Shown here: positions 19,119 through 28,354 of the stretch, piece by piece | Layout of the letters: every line of letters starts with the position of its first letter | Position numbering within the stretch: the stretch's first letter is position 1 | Assembly: GCF_004403305.1 (NCBI RefSeq) | Contig: NZ_SOHE01000060.1 | Location: 155,712-219,711, forward strand | Length of the DNA: 64,000 bases | DNA from: Cryobacterium frigoriphilum | GTDB taxonomy: Bacteria; Actinomycetota; Actinomycetes; Actinomycetales; Microbacteriaceae | Reading direction: 5' to 3' | The notes under the pieces: generated by a model | Told to the model about the DNA's origin: nothing | Databases searched by the model: none | The model's input: only the letters and a program-made list of their open reading frames with translations | Program-made: the position numbers and the translations under genes

Positions 19119-20867
19119 CTAGTTGCCCTGCAGGCGGTTGCGCACCTCGCGGCGCAGCACCTTGCCGATGAGCGAGCGGGGCAGGTCGTCGACCTCCACG
19201 ATGCGCTTCGGAATCTTGTACGCCGAGAGCCGAGTGCGACAGTAGTCCCGTAGCAGGTCGACGTCGAGCTTGGCGCCGGCCGTCATCACCACGACCGCGA
19301 CGACATCCTCACCGCCGGTCTTGCTCGCCAGGCCGACGGCGGCGGCATCCGCGACATCGGGGTGGGAGAGCAGGGCCTCTTCCACCTCGGACGGAGACAC
19401 ATTGAAGCCTCCGGTGACGATGAGCTCTTTCATGCGGTCGACGATGGTGATGAAACCGTCATCACTGACCCTGGCGATATCGCCGGTGCGCAACCAGCCG
19501 CCGGGCAGCAGCACCTGAGCGGTCTCGCTCGGGCGGTCCCAGTAGCCGCTGAAGACCTGCGGGCCGCGGATCAGCAGCTCGCCCTCCTCATTGAAGCCGC
19601 GCAGCGTGGTCGGGTTCGCGGGGTCGACGACGCGGATGTCCGTGCTCGGAAACGGCACGCCGACCGTGCCGGGGCGCCGGCTCGGTCCGATCGGGTTGCC
19701 GGCGGCGATCGGGGAGGCCTCCGTCATGCCGTAGCCCTCGACGAGCAGGCCGCCGGTTGCGTCTTCCCAGCGGGCCACGATCGACACCGGCAGGTTCATC
19801 GCGCCGGAGATCGCGAAGCGGGTGCCGCGCAGGCTGACCTTGCGCGCGGCGGCCGCGGTCACGAGCTTGTCGTAGATCGGGGGCACGGCGGGCAGGAACG
19901 TGGGCGGGGTGTGCTTGGCGGCGTCGAGCACGAGATCCACGTCGAACTTCGGAAACAGCACAAGGCGGGCGCCCATGCTCATCGCGAAGGTGAGGCACAG
20001 TGTGAGGCCGTAGGCGTGGAACATCGGCAGTACGGCGTAGACGGTTTCGCCGCCCGGTCGCAGGCCGACGACCCAGGCCGAGCCCTGCGCGGCGTTGGCC
20101 CGCAGGTTGTAGTGACTGAGAATGGCGCCCTTGGGGGTGCCCGTCGTACCGCTCGTGTACTGCAGCACGGCCGTGTCGGTGAGGGCAGGCCGGGGATGCG
20201 TCGAGCGCAGCTTGCGGGCGCCGGTCAGCGAGCTCCACTCGATGGCGCCCTTCTGCGGCCCGGAGGTGAGGGCGTCGCGTGAGGTGCGGGCCTTCGCAAT
20301 CGGCAACTTCAACAGCAGCCGTTTGGAGAGCGGCATGGCGCGCGTGAGGTCGATGGTGACGACATCGCTCACCCCCATGTCCTTCGGAAACGCACGCACG
20401 GTGTCGTAAACCTTGTCCCAGACGATCGCGACGCGGGCGCCGTGGTCTTCGAACTGGTGACGCAGCTCGCGGTCGGTGTAGAGCGGGTTGTGTTCGACGA
20501 CGATGGCGCCGAGGCGCAACACCGCGTAGAACGCCACGACGTGCTGCGGGCAGTTCGGCAGCACGAGCGCGACCCGGTCGCCCTTGTGCACGCCGAGTTT
20601 GCGCAGGCCGTTCGCGACCCGGCAGATCTGCTCGCCGAGGGAGTCATACGTGGTGGTAGCGCCGAAGAAATCGAGGGCGACGGATGCCCCGAAACGGGCC
20701 ACCGAGGCATCCATCATGTCGGTCAAGGTCTGGGTGGTCTCGGCGATGGCGTCGGGAACACCGTCGGCGTAGGCGGCAAGCCAGGGCCGGTCGGCAAACG
20801 TCACGGAGTGCCCGGCGGGGAGCGCGTCGGGGGTTTGGTCGTCGGCGAAGACGGGGTCGGGGCTCAT
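19119..20867 (-). CDS. fadD: AMP-forming long-chain fatty acid-CoA ligase
   Basis: A 582-residue adenylate-forming enzyme that activates fatty acids to acyl-CoA. Signature motifs are YTSGTTGTPKGAILSH (P-loop), YGMTEASP, GWLRTGDIA and the C-terminal hinge DRMKELIVTGGFNVSPSEVE. The catalytic lysine is in RSLIGKVLRRE. It begins in an ATGA overlap with the threonine aldolase stop, so translation is coupled and the longer open frame is not the start. The repeat at 18999-19099 follows the stop. Confidence 0.92.
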   Translation of the reverse strand: MSPDPVFADDQTPDALPAGHSVTFADRPWLAAYADGVPDAIAETTQTLTDMMDASVARFGASVALDFFGATTTYDSLGEQICRVANGLRKLGVHKGDRVALVLPNCPQHVVAFYAVLRLGAIVVEHNPLYTDRELRHQFEDHGARVAIVWDKVYDTVRAFPKDMGVSDVVTIDLTRAMPLSKRLLLKLPIAKARTSRDALTSGPQKGAIEWSSLTGARKLRSTHPRPALTDTAVLQYTSGTTGTPKGAILSHYNLRANAAQGSAWVVGLRPGGETVYAVLPMFHAYGLTLCLTFAMSMGARLVLFPKFDVDLVLDAAKHTPPTFLPAVPPIYDKLVTAAAARKVSLRGTRFAISGAMNLPVSIVARWEDATGGLLVEGYGMTEASPIAAGNPIGPSRRPGTVGVPFPSTDIRVVDPANPTTLRGFNEEGELLIRGPQVFSGYWDRPSETAQVLLPGGWLRTGDIARVSDDGFITIVDRMKELIVTGGFNVSPSEVEEALLSHPDVADAAAVGLASKTGGEDVVAVVVMTAGAKLDVDLLRDYCRTRLSAYKIPKRIVEVDDLPRSLIGKVLRREVRNRLQGN

Positions 20868-21934
20868 GCGGACACCAGTTCCTGGCTGAGGGCGGCGACG
20901 AAGGCGTCGATGTCGTCTTCGGTGGTATCGAACCCGCACATCCAGCGCACCTCGCCGGTCGCCGGGTTCCAGTCGTAGAAGCGGAAGGACTCACGCAGCC
21001 GGTCGGCCACTCCGGGCGGCAGCACGGCGAAGATCGCGTTGGCCTGGGTGGCCTGGGTGAAGCTGATTCCGGTGAGGGCGCCATCCGCTTGCCCGCGTTC
21101 GACGGCGCCGCGCAGGCGCGCGGCCATCTTGTTGGCGTGGCTCGCGTTGCGCAGCCACAGGTCGCCGTCGAGCAGCGCAATCAGCTGCGCCGAGATAAAG
21201 CGCATCTTGCTCGCGAGCTGCATGTTGGATTTGCGCAGGTATTTCAGGCCGACGGATGCGGCGGGGTTCAGCACCACGATGCACTCACCGAGCATCATGC
21301 CGTTCTTGGTGCCGCCGAAACTCAGCACGTCGACGCCGGCTTCGCTGGTGAAGGCGGCGAGCGGTACGCCGAGGCTCGCGGCGGCGTTGCTGATGCGGGC
21401 GCCGTCCATGTGCAGGGTCATGCCGTGGCTGTGGGCGTGGTCGGCGATGGCCCGCACCTCGTCGACGGTGTAGACGGTGCCGAGTTCGGTGCTCTGGGTG
21501 ATCGAGACGACGAGCGGCTGGGCGCGGTGTTCGTCGCCCCAGCCCCAGGCCTCCTGGTCGATCAGGGCGGGGGTGAGCTTGCCGTCGGGGGTGACGATCG
21601 GCAGCAACTTGAAGCCGCCGACGCCCTCTGGCGCGCCGCCCTCGTCGTTGTGGATGTGGGCGGTGGCCGCGCAGATCACGGCGCCCCAGCGGGGGAGCAT
21701 CGACTGCAGGCCGGTCACGTTCGCGCCGGTGCCGTTGAACACGGGGAAGGCGAGGGTGCCCTCGCCGAAGTGTCGGGCGAAGACCTGCTGCAGGCGGGCG
21801 GTGTAGACGTCGTCGCCGTAGGCGATCTGGTGCGCGCCGTTCGCGGCCGTGATCGCGGCGAGGATCTCCGGATGAATGCCGGAGTAGTTGTCGGAGGCGA
21901 AACCACGCTGGTGCAGATCATGTAGTTGGGTCAC
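20864..21934 (-). CDS. ltaE: Low-specificity L-threonine aldolase
   Basis: A 356-residue fold-type I PLP enzyme cleaving threonine/allo-threonine to glycine and acetaldehyde. It opens with FASDNYSGIHPEIL and has the AHIHNDEGGAPE region, MTLHMDGARISNAAASLGVP and the Schiff-base lysine in SFGGTKNGMMLGE. The GTG at 21934 starts the conserved N-terminus. Acetaldehyde could be used further, but the overlapping downstream gene is an acyl-CoA ligase, so the metabolic link between the two is unclear. Confidence 0.92.
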   Translation of the reverse strand: MTQLHDLHQRGFASDNYSGIHPEILAAITAANGAHQIAYGDDVYTARLQQVFARHFGEGTLAFPVFNGTGANVTGLQSMLPRWGAVICAATAHIHNDEGGAPEGVGGFKLLPIVTPDGKLTPALIDQEAWGWGDEHRAQPLVVSITQSTELGTVYTVDEVRAIADHAHSHGMTLHMDGARISNAAASLGVPLAAFTSEAGVDVLSFGGTKNGMMLGECIVVLNPAASVGLKYLRKSNMQLASKMRFISAQLIALLDGDLWLRNASHANKMAARLRGAVERGQADGALTGISFTQATQANAIFAVLPPGVADRLRESFRFYDWNPATGEVRWMCGFDTTEDDIDAFVAALSQELVSA

Positions 21935-21977
21935 GCGTCTAGTCTGCTACACGGGACTGCGCCGCGTCTGTGCGCGT

Positions 21978-23144
21978 TCAGCGCTTGAGGGCTTCGCGCA
22001 GGGGCACCCGGGCGCCCATTCGCAGCAGGGAGTTGGCGTAGATGCGGGCGCCGAGCAGAATGACGATGCCGGTCGCGGCCAGCAGAATCGCCAGCGACAC
22101 GAGCGGTTCCCACCACAGTGCCGAGTCAAGAAAGATGCGCATCGGCATGCCGACCGGCGCCGAGAACGGAATGTAGGACATGACGGCGAGCACGGCCGGG
22201 TTGTCGTTGAAGAAGATCACCAGAAAATAGGGGATCATCACGAGCACCATCACCGGGGCGGTCGCCGAACCGACATCCTCCTGCCGGGAGACCATCGACG
22301 CCGTTGCCGCGTACAGGGCGGCGAGCAGCACGAATCCGAACGCAAAGAAGACCGCGAACCAGACGATGGCCGGACCGACGTCGGCGAGCAGTGTCTGCTG
22401 CCCCGTCACGGCCATGCCGAGGGACACGAGCAGGCCTATCGCCACGATCTGCCCGAAGGCCATGATGCTGTTGCCGAGCACCTTGCCGGCCAGCAGGGCG
22501 CGCACCGAGATGGTCGACATGAGAATCTCCACGACCCGGGTCTGCTTCTCTTCCACGACACTCTGCGCGATCGTCGAGCCGAAGGTGACCGCGGACATCA
22601 GAAAGACCAGGCCGAAACCGATCGCGACGAGGTAGACGAGGCCGCCGTTTGGTGCGCCCTGTTCGAGCAGTGTGAGGGCGGGGCTCACGCTCAGGGCCGT
22701 GAGTACCGCGGTCGGCGGGGTGTCGAGGGCGATGACGGTGACGTCGAGCAGCGAGCCCTCGCCCTCGGCCGGCACGACTGCGGCCGTGACCGTGCCGTCG
22801 CGCACGAGGGCCTCGGCGGCGGCCTGGGTGTCGACCGAGATCGTGTCGAAGGCCTGGGTCTGTTCGACGACCATGGCCGCATTGCCGACCACGGCCACCT
22901 GGGGCAGCGTGGCGTTCTGGCCCGCGATGCCGCCGACGATGACGGATGCGACGGAGATCAGCAACAGGATTCCGGTCGAGATGAGAAACGCCTTGCTGCG
23001 CAGCCGCACGATGATTTCTCGGCACGCGACGAGCCAGACGCTCTGGCCGACGGTCGGCGCGGTGTGCACCCGGCGGCCGACATGGTGTGCGGATGCGTGC
23101 AGCTCGGTGCTGATGCTGCCGGTGTTGGTGTGCTTGTCGGTCAT
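21978..23144 (-). CDS. ABC-2 exporter permease, NatB-like (copy 1)
   Basis: 388 residues. A first helix after a basic REIIVRLRSKAFLISTGILLL stretch, a large extracytoplasmic domain (about 80-200), then five or so helices. VVEEKQTRVVEILMSTISVRALLAGKVLG is the coupling-helix region typical of NatB/YhaP permeases. It forms an exporter with the ATPase encoded by the overlapping gene upstream (ATGA junction). It is paralogous to the permease at 24116-25258, with very similar ends and core. Substrates in this family include sodium ions and antimicrobial peptides; none can be assigned here. Confidence 0.88.
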   Translation of the reverse strand: MTDKHTNTGSISTELHASAHHVGRRVHTAPTVGQSVWLVACREIIVRLRSKAFLISTGILLLISVASVIVGGIAGQNATLPQVAVVGNAAMVVEQTQAFDTISVDTQAAAEALVRDGTVTAAVVPAEGEGSLLDVTVIALDTPPTAVLTALSVSPALTLLEQGAPNGGLVYLVAIGFGLVFLMSAVTFGSTIAQSVVEEKQTRVVEILMSTISVRALLAGKVLGNSIMAFGQIVAIGLLVSLGMAVTGQQTLLADVGPAIVWFAVFFAFGFVLLAALYAATASMVSRQEDVGSATAPVMVLVMIPYFLVIFFNDNPAVLAVMSYIPFSAPVGMPMRIFLDSALWWEPLVSLAILLAATGIVILLGARIYANSLLRMGARVPLREALKR

Positions 23145-24037
23145 TGCACGACCTCCTTGAAGATGCTGGCGAGTGACGGGCGCTGGTGGTTGAAGGCCGA
23201 AACCGGACCACGCGCGATCGCCTGCTGCAGAACGAGCTGGCTCGCGGCATCCGTCTCGGCTTCAAAGACCACGTGGCCACCGGCTGCGTCGAGGGTGAGG
23301 TCGACGATGCGGATGCCGGGAAGGTCGCGAATCCAGCTCGCGTCGCCGTGGGTGCGAATCTCGAAGCGGGGGCTGCTGTATTCGTCGCGCAGGGTTTCGC
23401 GGGCGCCCTGGGCTCGGATTTCGCCGTCGCCGATGATGACGAGGTCGTCGCAGAGCCGTTCGACGATGTCGAGCTGGTGTGAGGAGAACAGCACGGGGGC
23501 GCCGCCGGCGGCGTATTCGGCCAGTACCCCCATCACGACCTCGACCGCGATCGGGTCAAGGCCCGAGAAGGGCTCGTCGAGCACCAGAAATTCGGGGTCG
23601 TGCACGAGGGCGGCGGCGATCTGGGCGCGTTGCTGGTTGCCGAGTGAGAGCGATTCGACGAGGGCGTTGCTGCGGTCGGTCAGTCCCAGGCGTTCGAGCA
23701 GGTCGGTTGTGTTGCGAAGCGCCGCGTGCGGGGTGAGGCCGTGCAGGCGGGCCAGGTAGATGAGCTGTTCGGCGACCTTCATTTTGGGGTACAGGCCGCG
23801 CTCTTCGGGCATGTAGCCGAAACGGCGGCGGTCACTCGCGGTAACCGGTGCTCCGTCGATGAGTACCGTGCCGGCATCGGCCGTGAGCACGCCGAGGATG
23901 ATGCGCATGGTGGTGGTCTTGCCGGCGCCATTGGCGCCGACGAAGCCCGTCATGCGGCCGTTGCCCACGGTGAAACTCACGTCGGTGAGCACCTGCCTGG
24001 TGCCGTATCGCTTGGTGATGCCCCTGATGTCGAGCAT
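23141..24037 (-). CDS. ABC exporter ATPase, NatA-like (copy 1)
   Basis: A 298-residue ABC ATPase. Walker A is GANGAGKTT, the signature is LSLGNQQRAQIA (an SLGNQ variant of LSGGQ), Walker B is FLVLDEPFSGLD and the H-loop is FSSHQLD. A C-terminal domain of about 80 residues follows the catalytic core. It drives the NatB-like permease gene with which it overlaps. Nearly the whole protein is repeated in the gene at 25255-26139. Confidence 0.92.
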   Translation of the reverse strand: MLDIRGITKRYGTRQVLTDVSFTVGNGRMTGFVGANGAGKTTTMRIILGVLTADAGTVLIDGAPVTASDRRRFGYMPEERGLYPKMKVAEQLIYLARLHGLTPHAALRNTTDLLERLGLTDRSNALVESLSLGNQQRAQIAAALVHDPEFLVLDEPFSGLDPIAVEVVMGVLAEYAAGGAPVLFSSHQLDIVERLCDDLVIIGDGEIRAQGARETLRDEYSSPRFEIRTHGDASWIRDLPGIRIVDLTLDAAGGHVVFEAETDAASQLVLQQAIARGPVSAFNHQRPSLASIFKEVVQ

Positions 24038-24115
24038 GCCCCGCCCCTTCGTCGCCGTGATGACAACGCTAGCGCGACCGGCGCGGCGGCGGCAGGGGTC
24101 GTTCGCGCGGTGCGG

Positions 24116-25258
24116 TTATCGCTTCAGAGCGTCACGCAGGCTGACCCGGGCGCCCATGCGCAGCAGCGAGTTCGAGTAGATGCGGGAGCCGAGCAGGATC
24201 ACGACCACGGTGGAGGCGACCAGAACCACGAGCGCGAGCAGCGGTTCCCACCACTCGGCGGTGCCGAGGAAGATGCGCAGCGGCATGCTGACCGGGGCGG
24301 AGAACGGGACATAGGACATGATCGCGACGACGAGGGGGTTGTCGTTGAAGAAGACCACGAGGAAATACGGGATCATCGTGAGGAACAGCACCGGGCTGGT
24401 GACCGAACCCACGTCTTCCTGCCGGGAGACCATCGACGCGGTCGCCGCGTAAAGTGCCGCGAGCAGCACGAAGCCGAAAGCGAAGAACACCACGAACCAG
24501 CCGATCGCCGGCCCGACGTCGGCGAGGAGCACCCGTTGCCCGGTGACGGCCATGCCGCCCGCGGCCAACAGGCCGATGGCCACGATCTGCCCGAAGGCCA
24601 TGATGCTGTTGCCGAGGACCTTGCCGGCCAGCAGGGCGCGCACCGAGATCGTGGACATCAGGATCTCGACGATGCGGGTCTGCTTTTCTTCGACGACGCT
24701 CTGCGCGATGGTGCCGCCGAAGGTGGTCGCGCTCATCAGGAAGACGATGCCGAACGCGAGCGCCACAAGGTAGGCGATGCCGCCGCCCTGCTCGGCCGGG
24801 TCGAGCAGCTGCACCTCGGGGCTGACGCTCAGGGCACCGGTCACATCCAGCGGAGCGGAATCGAGGGCGATCACGGTGACGGGAAGGACGGCATCCGCGC
24901 TGTCGCTCGGAACAATCGCCGCCTTGACCGTGCCGTCCCGCACGAGGGCTTCGGCGTCGGCGACGGTATCGACCGCCATGATCTCGAAAGCGCCGGTGCT
25001 CTCGACGACGGCTTCGGCCGAGCCGACCACGGCGACGGTGTCGAGGCTCGTGTCCTGGCTGGCGATGCCGCCGGCGACGACGGCTCCGACGGAGATCAGC
25101 AGCAGGATTCCGGTCGAGATGAGGAAGGCCTTGCTACGCAGCCGCACCAGGATCTCGCGGGTGGCGACCAGCCAGACGCTCTGGGCGACGCTCGGCGCCG
25201 TGGAGCGTTGCGGCGAGGTCGGTGTGCCCCGGGTGCTCGCTTTTTCCGTGACGCTCAC
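24116..25258 (-). CDS. ABC-2 exporter permease, NatB-like (copy 2)
   Basis: A 380-residue paralogue of the 21978-23144 product. The order of segments is the same and there are long identical runs, for example RSKAFLISTGILLLIS and STISVRALLAGKVLGNSIMA. It diverges most in the first 30 residues and in the extracytoplasmic domain, where ligand contact would be expected. It overlaps its own ATPase gene by ATGA. The 78 bases between this stop and the copy-1 ATPase start could be read through, so all four genes may be one operon. Confidence 0.88.
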   Translation of the reverse strand: MSVTEKASTRGTPTSPQRSTAPSVAQSVWLVATREILVRLRSKAFLISTGILLLISVGAVVAGGIASQDTSLDTVAVVGSAEAVVESTGAFEIMAVDTVADAEALVRDGTVKAAIVPSDSADAVLPVTVIALDSAPLDVTGALSVSPEVQLLDPAEQGGGIAYLVALAFGIVFLMSATTFGGTIAQSVVEEKQTRIVEILMSTISVRALLAGKVLGNSIMAFGQIVAIGLLAAGGMAVTGQRVLLADVGPAIGWFVVFFAFGFVLLAALYAATASMVSRQEDVGSVTSPVLFLTMIPYFLVVFFNDNPLVVAIMSYVPFSAPVSMPLRIFLGTAEWWEPLLALVVLVASTVVVILLGSRIYSNSLLRMGARVSLRDALKR

Positions 25259-26139
25259 TGCACGACCTCCTTGAAGATGCTGGCCAGGCTCGGCCGTTGA
25301 CGGGTGAAAGCGGTGACCGGGCCGCGGGACACGGCCTCACTGAGCACGTGCTGGCTGGCAGCATCCGTCTCGGCCTCGAAGACGGCCCAACCGCCGTCGA
25401 AGTCGACGACGTCGATGCCGGGCAGGTCGCGCATCCAACCGGCATCGCCGAGGGTCTGGATTTCGAAGCGAGCGCTGGTGTGGTCCTCGCGCAGTTGCTC
25501 GCGGGATCCGGCGGCGCGGATGCTGCCGTCGCCGATGATCACGAGGTCGTCGCAGAGCCGTTCGACGATGTCGAGCTGGTGCGAGGAGAAGAGCACCGGA
25601 GTGCCGCCGGCGGCGTAGCCGGCCAGCACGGTCATCACCGTTTCGACGGCAATCGGGTCGAGACCCGAGAACGGCTCGTCGAGCACCAGGAATTCAGGGT
25701 CGTGCACGAGGGCGGCGGCGATCTGCGCGCGCTGCTGATTGCCGAGCGAGAGGGCTTCGACGAGGTCGTCACGGCGCTCGCCGAGGCCGAGCTGCTCGAG
25801 CAGGCTGGTGGTGTTGCGCTGAGCGGATGCCGGCGACAGGCCGTGCAGGCGCGCCAGGTAAACGAGCTGCTCGGCGACCTTCATCTTTGGGTACAAGCCG
25901 CGTTCTTCCGGCATGTAGCCGAAGCGTCGTCGGTCGCTCGCCGTGACGGCGGTTCCGTCGATGAATACGGTTCCCTCATCGGGCGCGAGCACGCCGAGGA
26001 TGATGCGCATGGTGGTGGTCTTGCCGGCACCGTTCGCGCCGACGAAGCCGGTCATGCGGCCGTCGGCGACGGTGAAGTTCACGTCGCTGAGTACCTGCCG
26101 GGCCCCGTAGCTCTTGCTGACGCCCCTGATGTCGAGCAT
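25255..26139 (-). CDS. ABC exporter ATPase, NatA-like (copy 2)
   Basis: A 294-residue ATPase with Walker A GANGAGKTT, signature LSLGNQQR and Walker B FLVLDEPFSGLD. It is nearly colinear with the copy-1 ATPase. The ATG at 26139 has GAGAGGG at good spacing; the longer open frame upstream is not used. It is the first gene of the four-gene exporter cluster, so any promoter lies in 26140-26365, shared with the divergent ATPase gene. Confidence 0.92.
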   Translation of the reverse strand: MLDIRGVSKSYGARQVLSDVNFTVADGRMTGFVGANGAGKTTTMRIILGVLAPDEGTVFIDGTAVTASDRRRFGYMPEERGLYPKMKVAEQLVYLARLHGLSPASAQRNTTSLLEQLGLGERRDDLVEALSLGNQQRAQIAAALVHDPEFLVLDEPFSGLDPIAVETVMTVLAGYAAGGTPVLFSSHQLDIVERLCDDLVIIGDGSIRAAGSREQLREDHTSARFEIQTLGDAGWMRDLPGIDVVDFDGGWAVFEAETDAASQHVLSEAVSRGPVTAFTRQRPSLASIFKEVVQ

Positions 26140-26158
26140 GTGCACCCTCTCGTTCTGT

Positions 26159-26189
26159 GTACCGCGTCTATATGTACTCTTCACGGTAC
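26159..26189. promoter_or_regulatory. Inverted repeat GTACCG...CGGTAC before the exporter cluster
   Basis: Arms GTACCG (26159-26164) and CGGTAC (26184-26189) bracket an AT-rich stretch with TACATA on the minus strand, a possible -10 for the exporter operon. The arms are short, so an operator role is only a suggestion. Confidence 0.3.
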
Positions 26190-26312
26190 GCAGAGGGCGG
26201 CGGGGGCGCATCCGTCGCTGGGGGGAGAGGCAGATTGGTTGCGTGTGGTCAAGACCCCGCTGCCCGACCAGGATCTGCAAAACTATGCAGTTTGATGACG
26301 CAAAACAGTAAA

Positions 26313-26358
26313 GTATGGCTGTACGAAACGGTGCAGTATGGATCGACGAAATGGTAAG
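26313..26358 (+). repeat. Two tandem 23-bp imperfect repeats upstream of the DUF4143 ATPase
   Basis: GTATGG-N-TG/TC-ACGAAA-N-GG units start at 26313 and 26336 in an AT-rich stretch (26270-26365) unlike its surroundings. They end just before the ribosome site of the gene starting at 26366 and could be paired regulator sites. Confidence 0.5.
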
Positions 26359-26365
26359 GTCAGTT

Positions 26366-27637
26366 ATGGACTACGCGCCCCGAATCGTAGATGCAGAGCT
26401 GACAGCGATGCTCGCGGGACTGCCCGCGATCGCCATAGACGGACCGAAAGCTGTCGGTAAGACGGCGACGGCCTCGCGACGAGCTGCCTCTGTCATTGAA
26501 CTCGACGATCCCGACCAGCTCATCCTGCTGCAGGCGGACCGGGAGCGGCTGGCTCGGTTGCCTAAACCTGTCCTGCTCGACGAATGGCAGCTGTACCCGA
26601 CCGTCTGGGACACCGTTCGACGAAATGTAGACCACGATTCGCGGCCCGGCCAGTACCTGCTTGCAGGCAGCGCGACCCCGACGAAAGCGCCGACCCATTC
26701 CGGAGCCGGTCGCATCGTGCACCTGCGCATGAGGCCGATGGCATTCTCCGAACGAGGAATCACTCCCCCAACCGTGTCGCTGGGACAACTCTTGTCAGGC
26801 TCGTCCCCAATTGTGACAGGGGAAAGCGCGGTGACGCTCGTGGACTACGCATCCGAGATCACGCGCTCCGGGTTCCCCGCGATCCGGCTTCAGCCGGAGA
26901 GCTACCGATCGGAGACGCTCGATGGCTATCTCGCTGCTATCGTCGAGCACGACTTTCCAGACGCCGGCTACACGGTCCGGCGACCAGCCTCTCTTCGCGC
27001 TTGGCTGGCGGCGTACGCTGCCGCGAGCTCCACCACGGCAAGCTATGACAGCATCATCCGCGCGGCCACCCCGGGGGACTCGGCGAAGCCGTCGCGCTCC
27101 ACTGCGCAGGACTACCGAGAAGTGCTCGCGAAGCTGTGGGTGCTGGATCAGGTTCCTGGCTGGCTCCCGAGCAGAAATCGTCTCAGCGGGCTTGGACAGG
27201 CTCCGAAACACCAGCTCGCGGATCCGGCACTGGCCGCTCGACTCTTGCGCGTGTCAGCGGATGCGCTCATCAGTCAGGCCGACATCGGCCCGCCCGAGCT
27301 GCGAGATGGTCCATTGCTGGGGGCGCTGTTCGAGTCACTCGTGACTCTGAGCGTGCGTGCCTACGCGCAGGCATCCGGGGCGTCTGTGCACCACTTGCGG
27401 ACCCACAGAGGCGACCATGAAGTGGACCTCATTGTTGAGCGACCCGATGGCCGTGTGCTTGCGCTCGAAGTCAAACTTTCGGGAACCGTGGACGACAAGG
27501 ACACTCGTCACCTGCGCTGGCTGGCCAAAGAGATCGGCCCAGATCTCGTGGATTCGGCCGTCATCACGACCGGAAAGGTCGCGTACCGGCGGCCCGACGG
27601 CATCGCCGTGATTCCACTCGCGCTGCTTGGACCGTGA
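26366..27637 (+). CDS. AAA_14/DUF4143 ATPase with C-terminal nuclease-like fold
   Basis: A 423-residue protein. A P-loop is seen as IDGPKAVGKTATA near the N-terminus and a Walker B-like segment as PVLLDEWQ. The C-terminal half is DUF4143, ending in HRGDHEVDLIVERPDGRVLALEVKLS, a PD-(D/E)XK-like D...E-x-K pattern. The family is widespread and its biological role is unknown. The ATG at 26366 follows AAGGT and starts the conserved region; a longer frame from 26315 would read through the upstream repeats. The gene is solitary, has an AT-rich leader and lies between an exporter cluster and a two-component system, which hints at horizontal gain. Confidence 0.8.
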   Translation: MDYAPRIVDAELTAMLAGLPAIAIDGPKAVGKTATASRRAASVIELDDPDQLILLQADRERLARLPKPVLLDEWQLYPTVWDTVRRNVDHDSRPGQYLLAGSATPTKAPTHSGAGRIVHLRMRPMAFSERGITPPTVSLGQLLSGSSPIVTGESAVTLVDYASEITRSGFPAIRLQPESYRSETLDGYLAAIVEHDFPDAGYTVRRPASLRAWLAAYAAASSTTASYDSIIRAATPGDSAKPSRSTAQDYREVLAKLWVLDQVPGWLPSRNRLSGLGQAPKHQLADPALAARLLRVSADALISQADIGPPELRDGPLLGALFESLVTLSVRAYAQASGASVHHLRTHRGDHEVDLIVERPDGRVLALEVKLSGTVDDKDTRHLRWLAKEIGPDLVDSAVITTGKVAYRRPDGIAVIPLALLGP

Positions 27638-27655
27638 GGTGCCGGTGAGCAGACC

Positions 27656-28354
27656 TCAGACGAGCTGGTGCTCGTAGGCGAAGACGACGGCCTGGACCCG
27701 GTCGCGCAGCACGAGCTTGAGCAGCACCTTGGAGACGTGGGATTTCACGGTGGCGTCGCCCACGTAGAGGGTGTGGGCGATCTCCTGGTTGCTGAGGCCG
27801 CGGGCGAGGAGCAGGAAAACCTCGCGCTCGCGGTCGGTGAGGTCGGCGAGCGGTGCCAGGTTGGCCGCCGCAGGCACGGCGACGGATGCCGCGGGTCGGC
27901 CCACGAAACGCTCGATCACCCGCCGCGTGACATCGGTGGACAGCAGCGCGTCGCCCCGGGCGAGCACCTGCACGGCGTCGATGAGGGCCTCGGGGCTGGA
28001 GTTCTTCAGCAGGAAACCGCTCGCCCCATGCTGAAGCGCGGTGAACAGGTAGTCCTCGCGGTCGAAGGTGGTCAGCATCAGCACGGCCGAGCGGATGGCG
28101 GGATCCGCCACGATCGTGCGGGTCGCGGTGAGTCCGTCGAGGCCGGGCATTTCGACGTCCATGCAGATCACGTCGGGGGTCAGCCGGCGTGCCTGGGTGA
28201 TGGCCGCGAGGCCGTCGGCGGCCTCGCCGACGACGACGATGCCGGACTCGGATTCGAGGATGGTGCGAAAGCCCGCGCGCACGATGGCGTGGTCGTCGAC
28301 GAGCAGCACCCGGATCGGTGCGGCCCGCTCGGTCAGCGAGAGCGGCGCACTCAC
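27656..28354 (-). CDS. NarL/LuxR-type response regulator
   Basis: A 232-residue two-domain regulator. The receiver has the acidic pair in VLLVDDHAIVRAG, phospho-acceptor D66 in CMDVEMPGLDG, T in MLTTFD and K in GFLLKN. The C-terminal LuxR-type helix-turn-helix is LTDREREVFLLLARGLSNQEIA. The stop is 19 bases from the convergent DUF4143 gene. It overlaps the histidine kinase gene by ATGA, so the two form one signalling unit. Targets are unknown. Confidence 0.92.
   Translation of the reverse strand: MSAPLSLTERAAPIRVLLVDDHAIVRAGFRTILESESGIVVVGEAADGLAAITQARRLTPDVICMDVEMPGLDGLTATRTIVADPAIRSAVLMLTTFDREDYLFTALQHGASGFLLKNSSPEALIDAVQVLARGDALLSTDVTRRVIERFVGRPAASVAVPAAANLAPLADLTDREREVFLLLARGLSNQEIAHTLYVGDATVKSHVSKVLLKLVLRDRVQAVVFAYEHQLV

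Noticed and set aside
21978..26139. The exporter pairs as bacteriocin or lantibiotic immunity
   Set aside because: No precursor peptide, modifying enzyme or two-component pair is adjacent in the same unit; the NatAB-like label is as far as the sequence goes.
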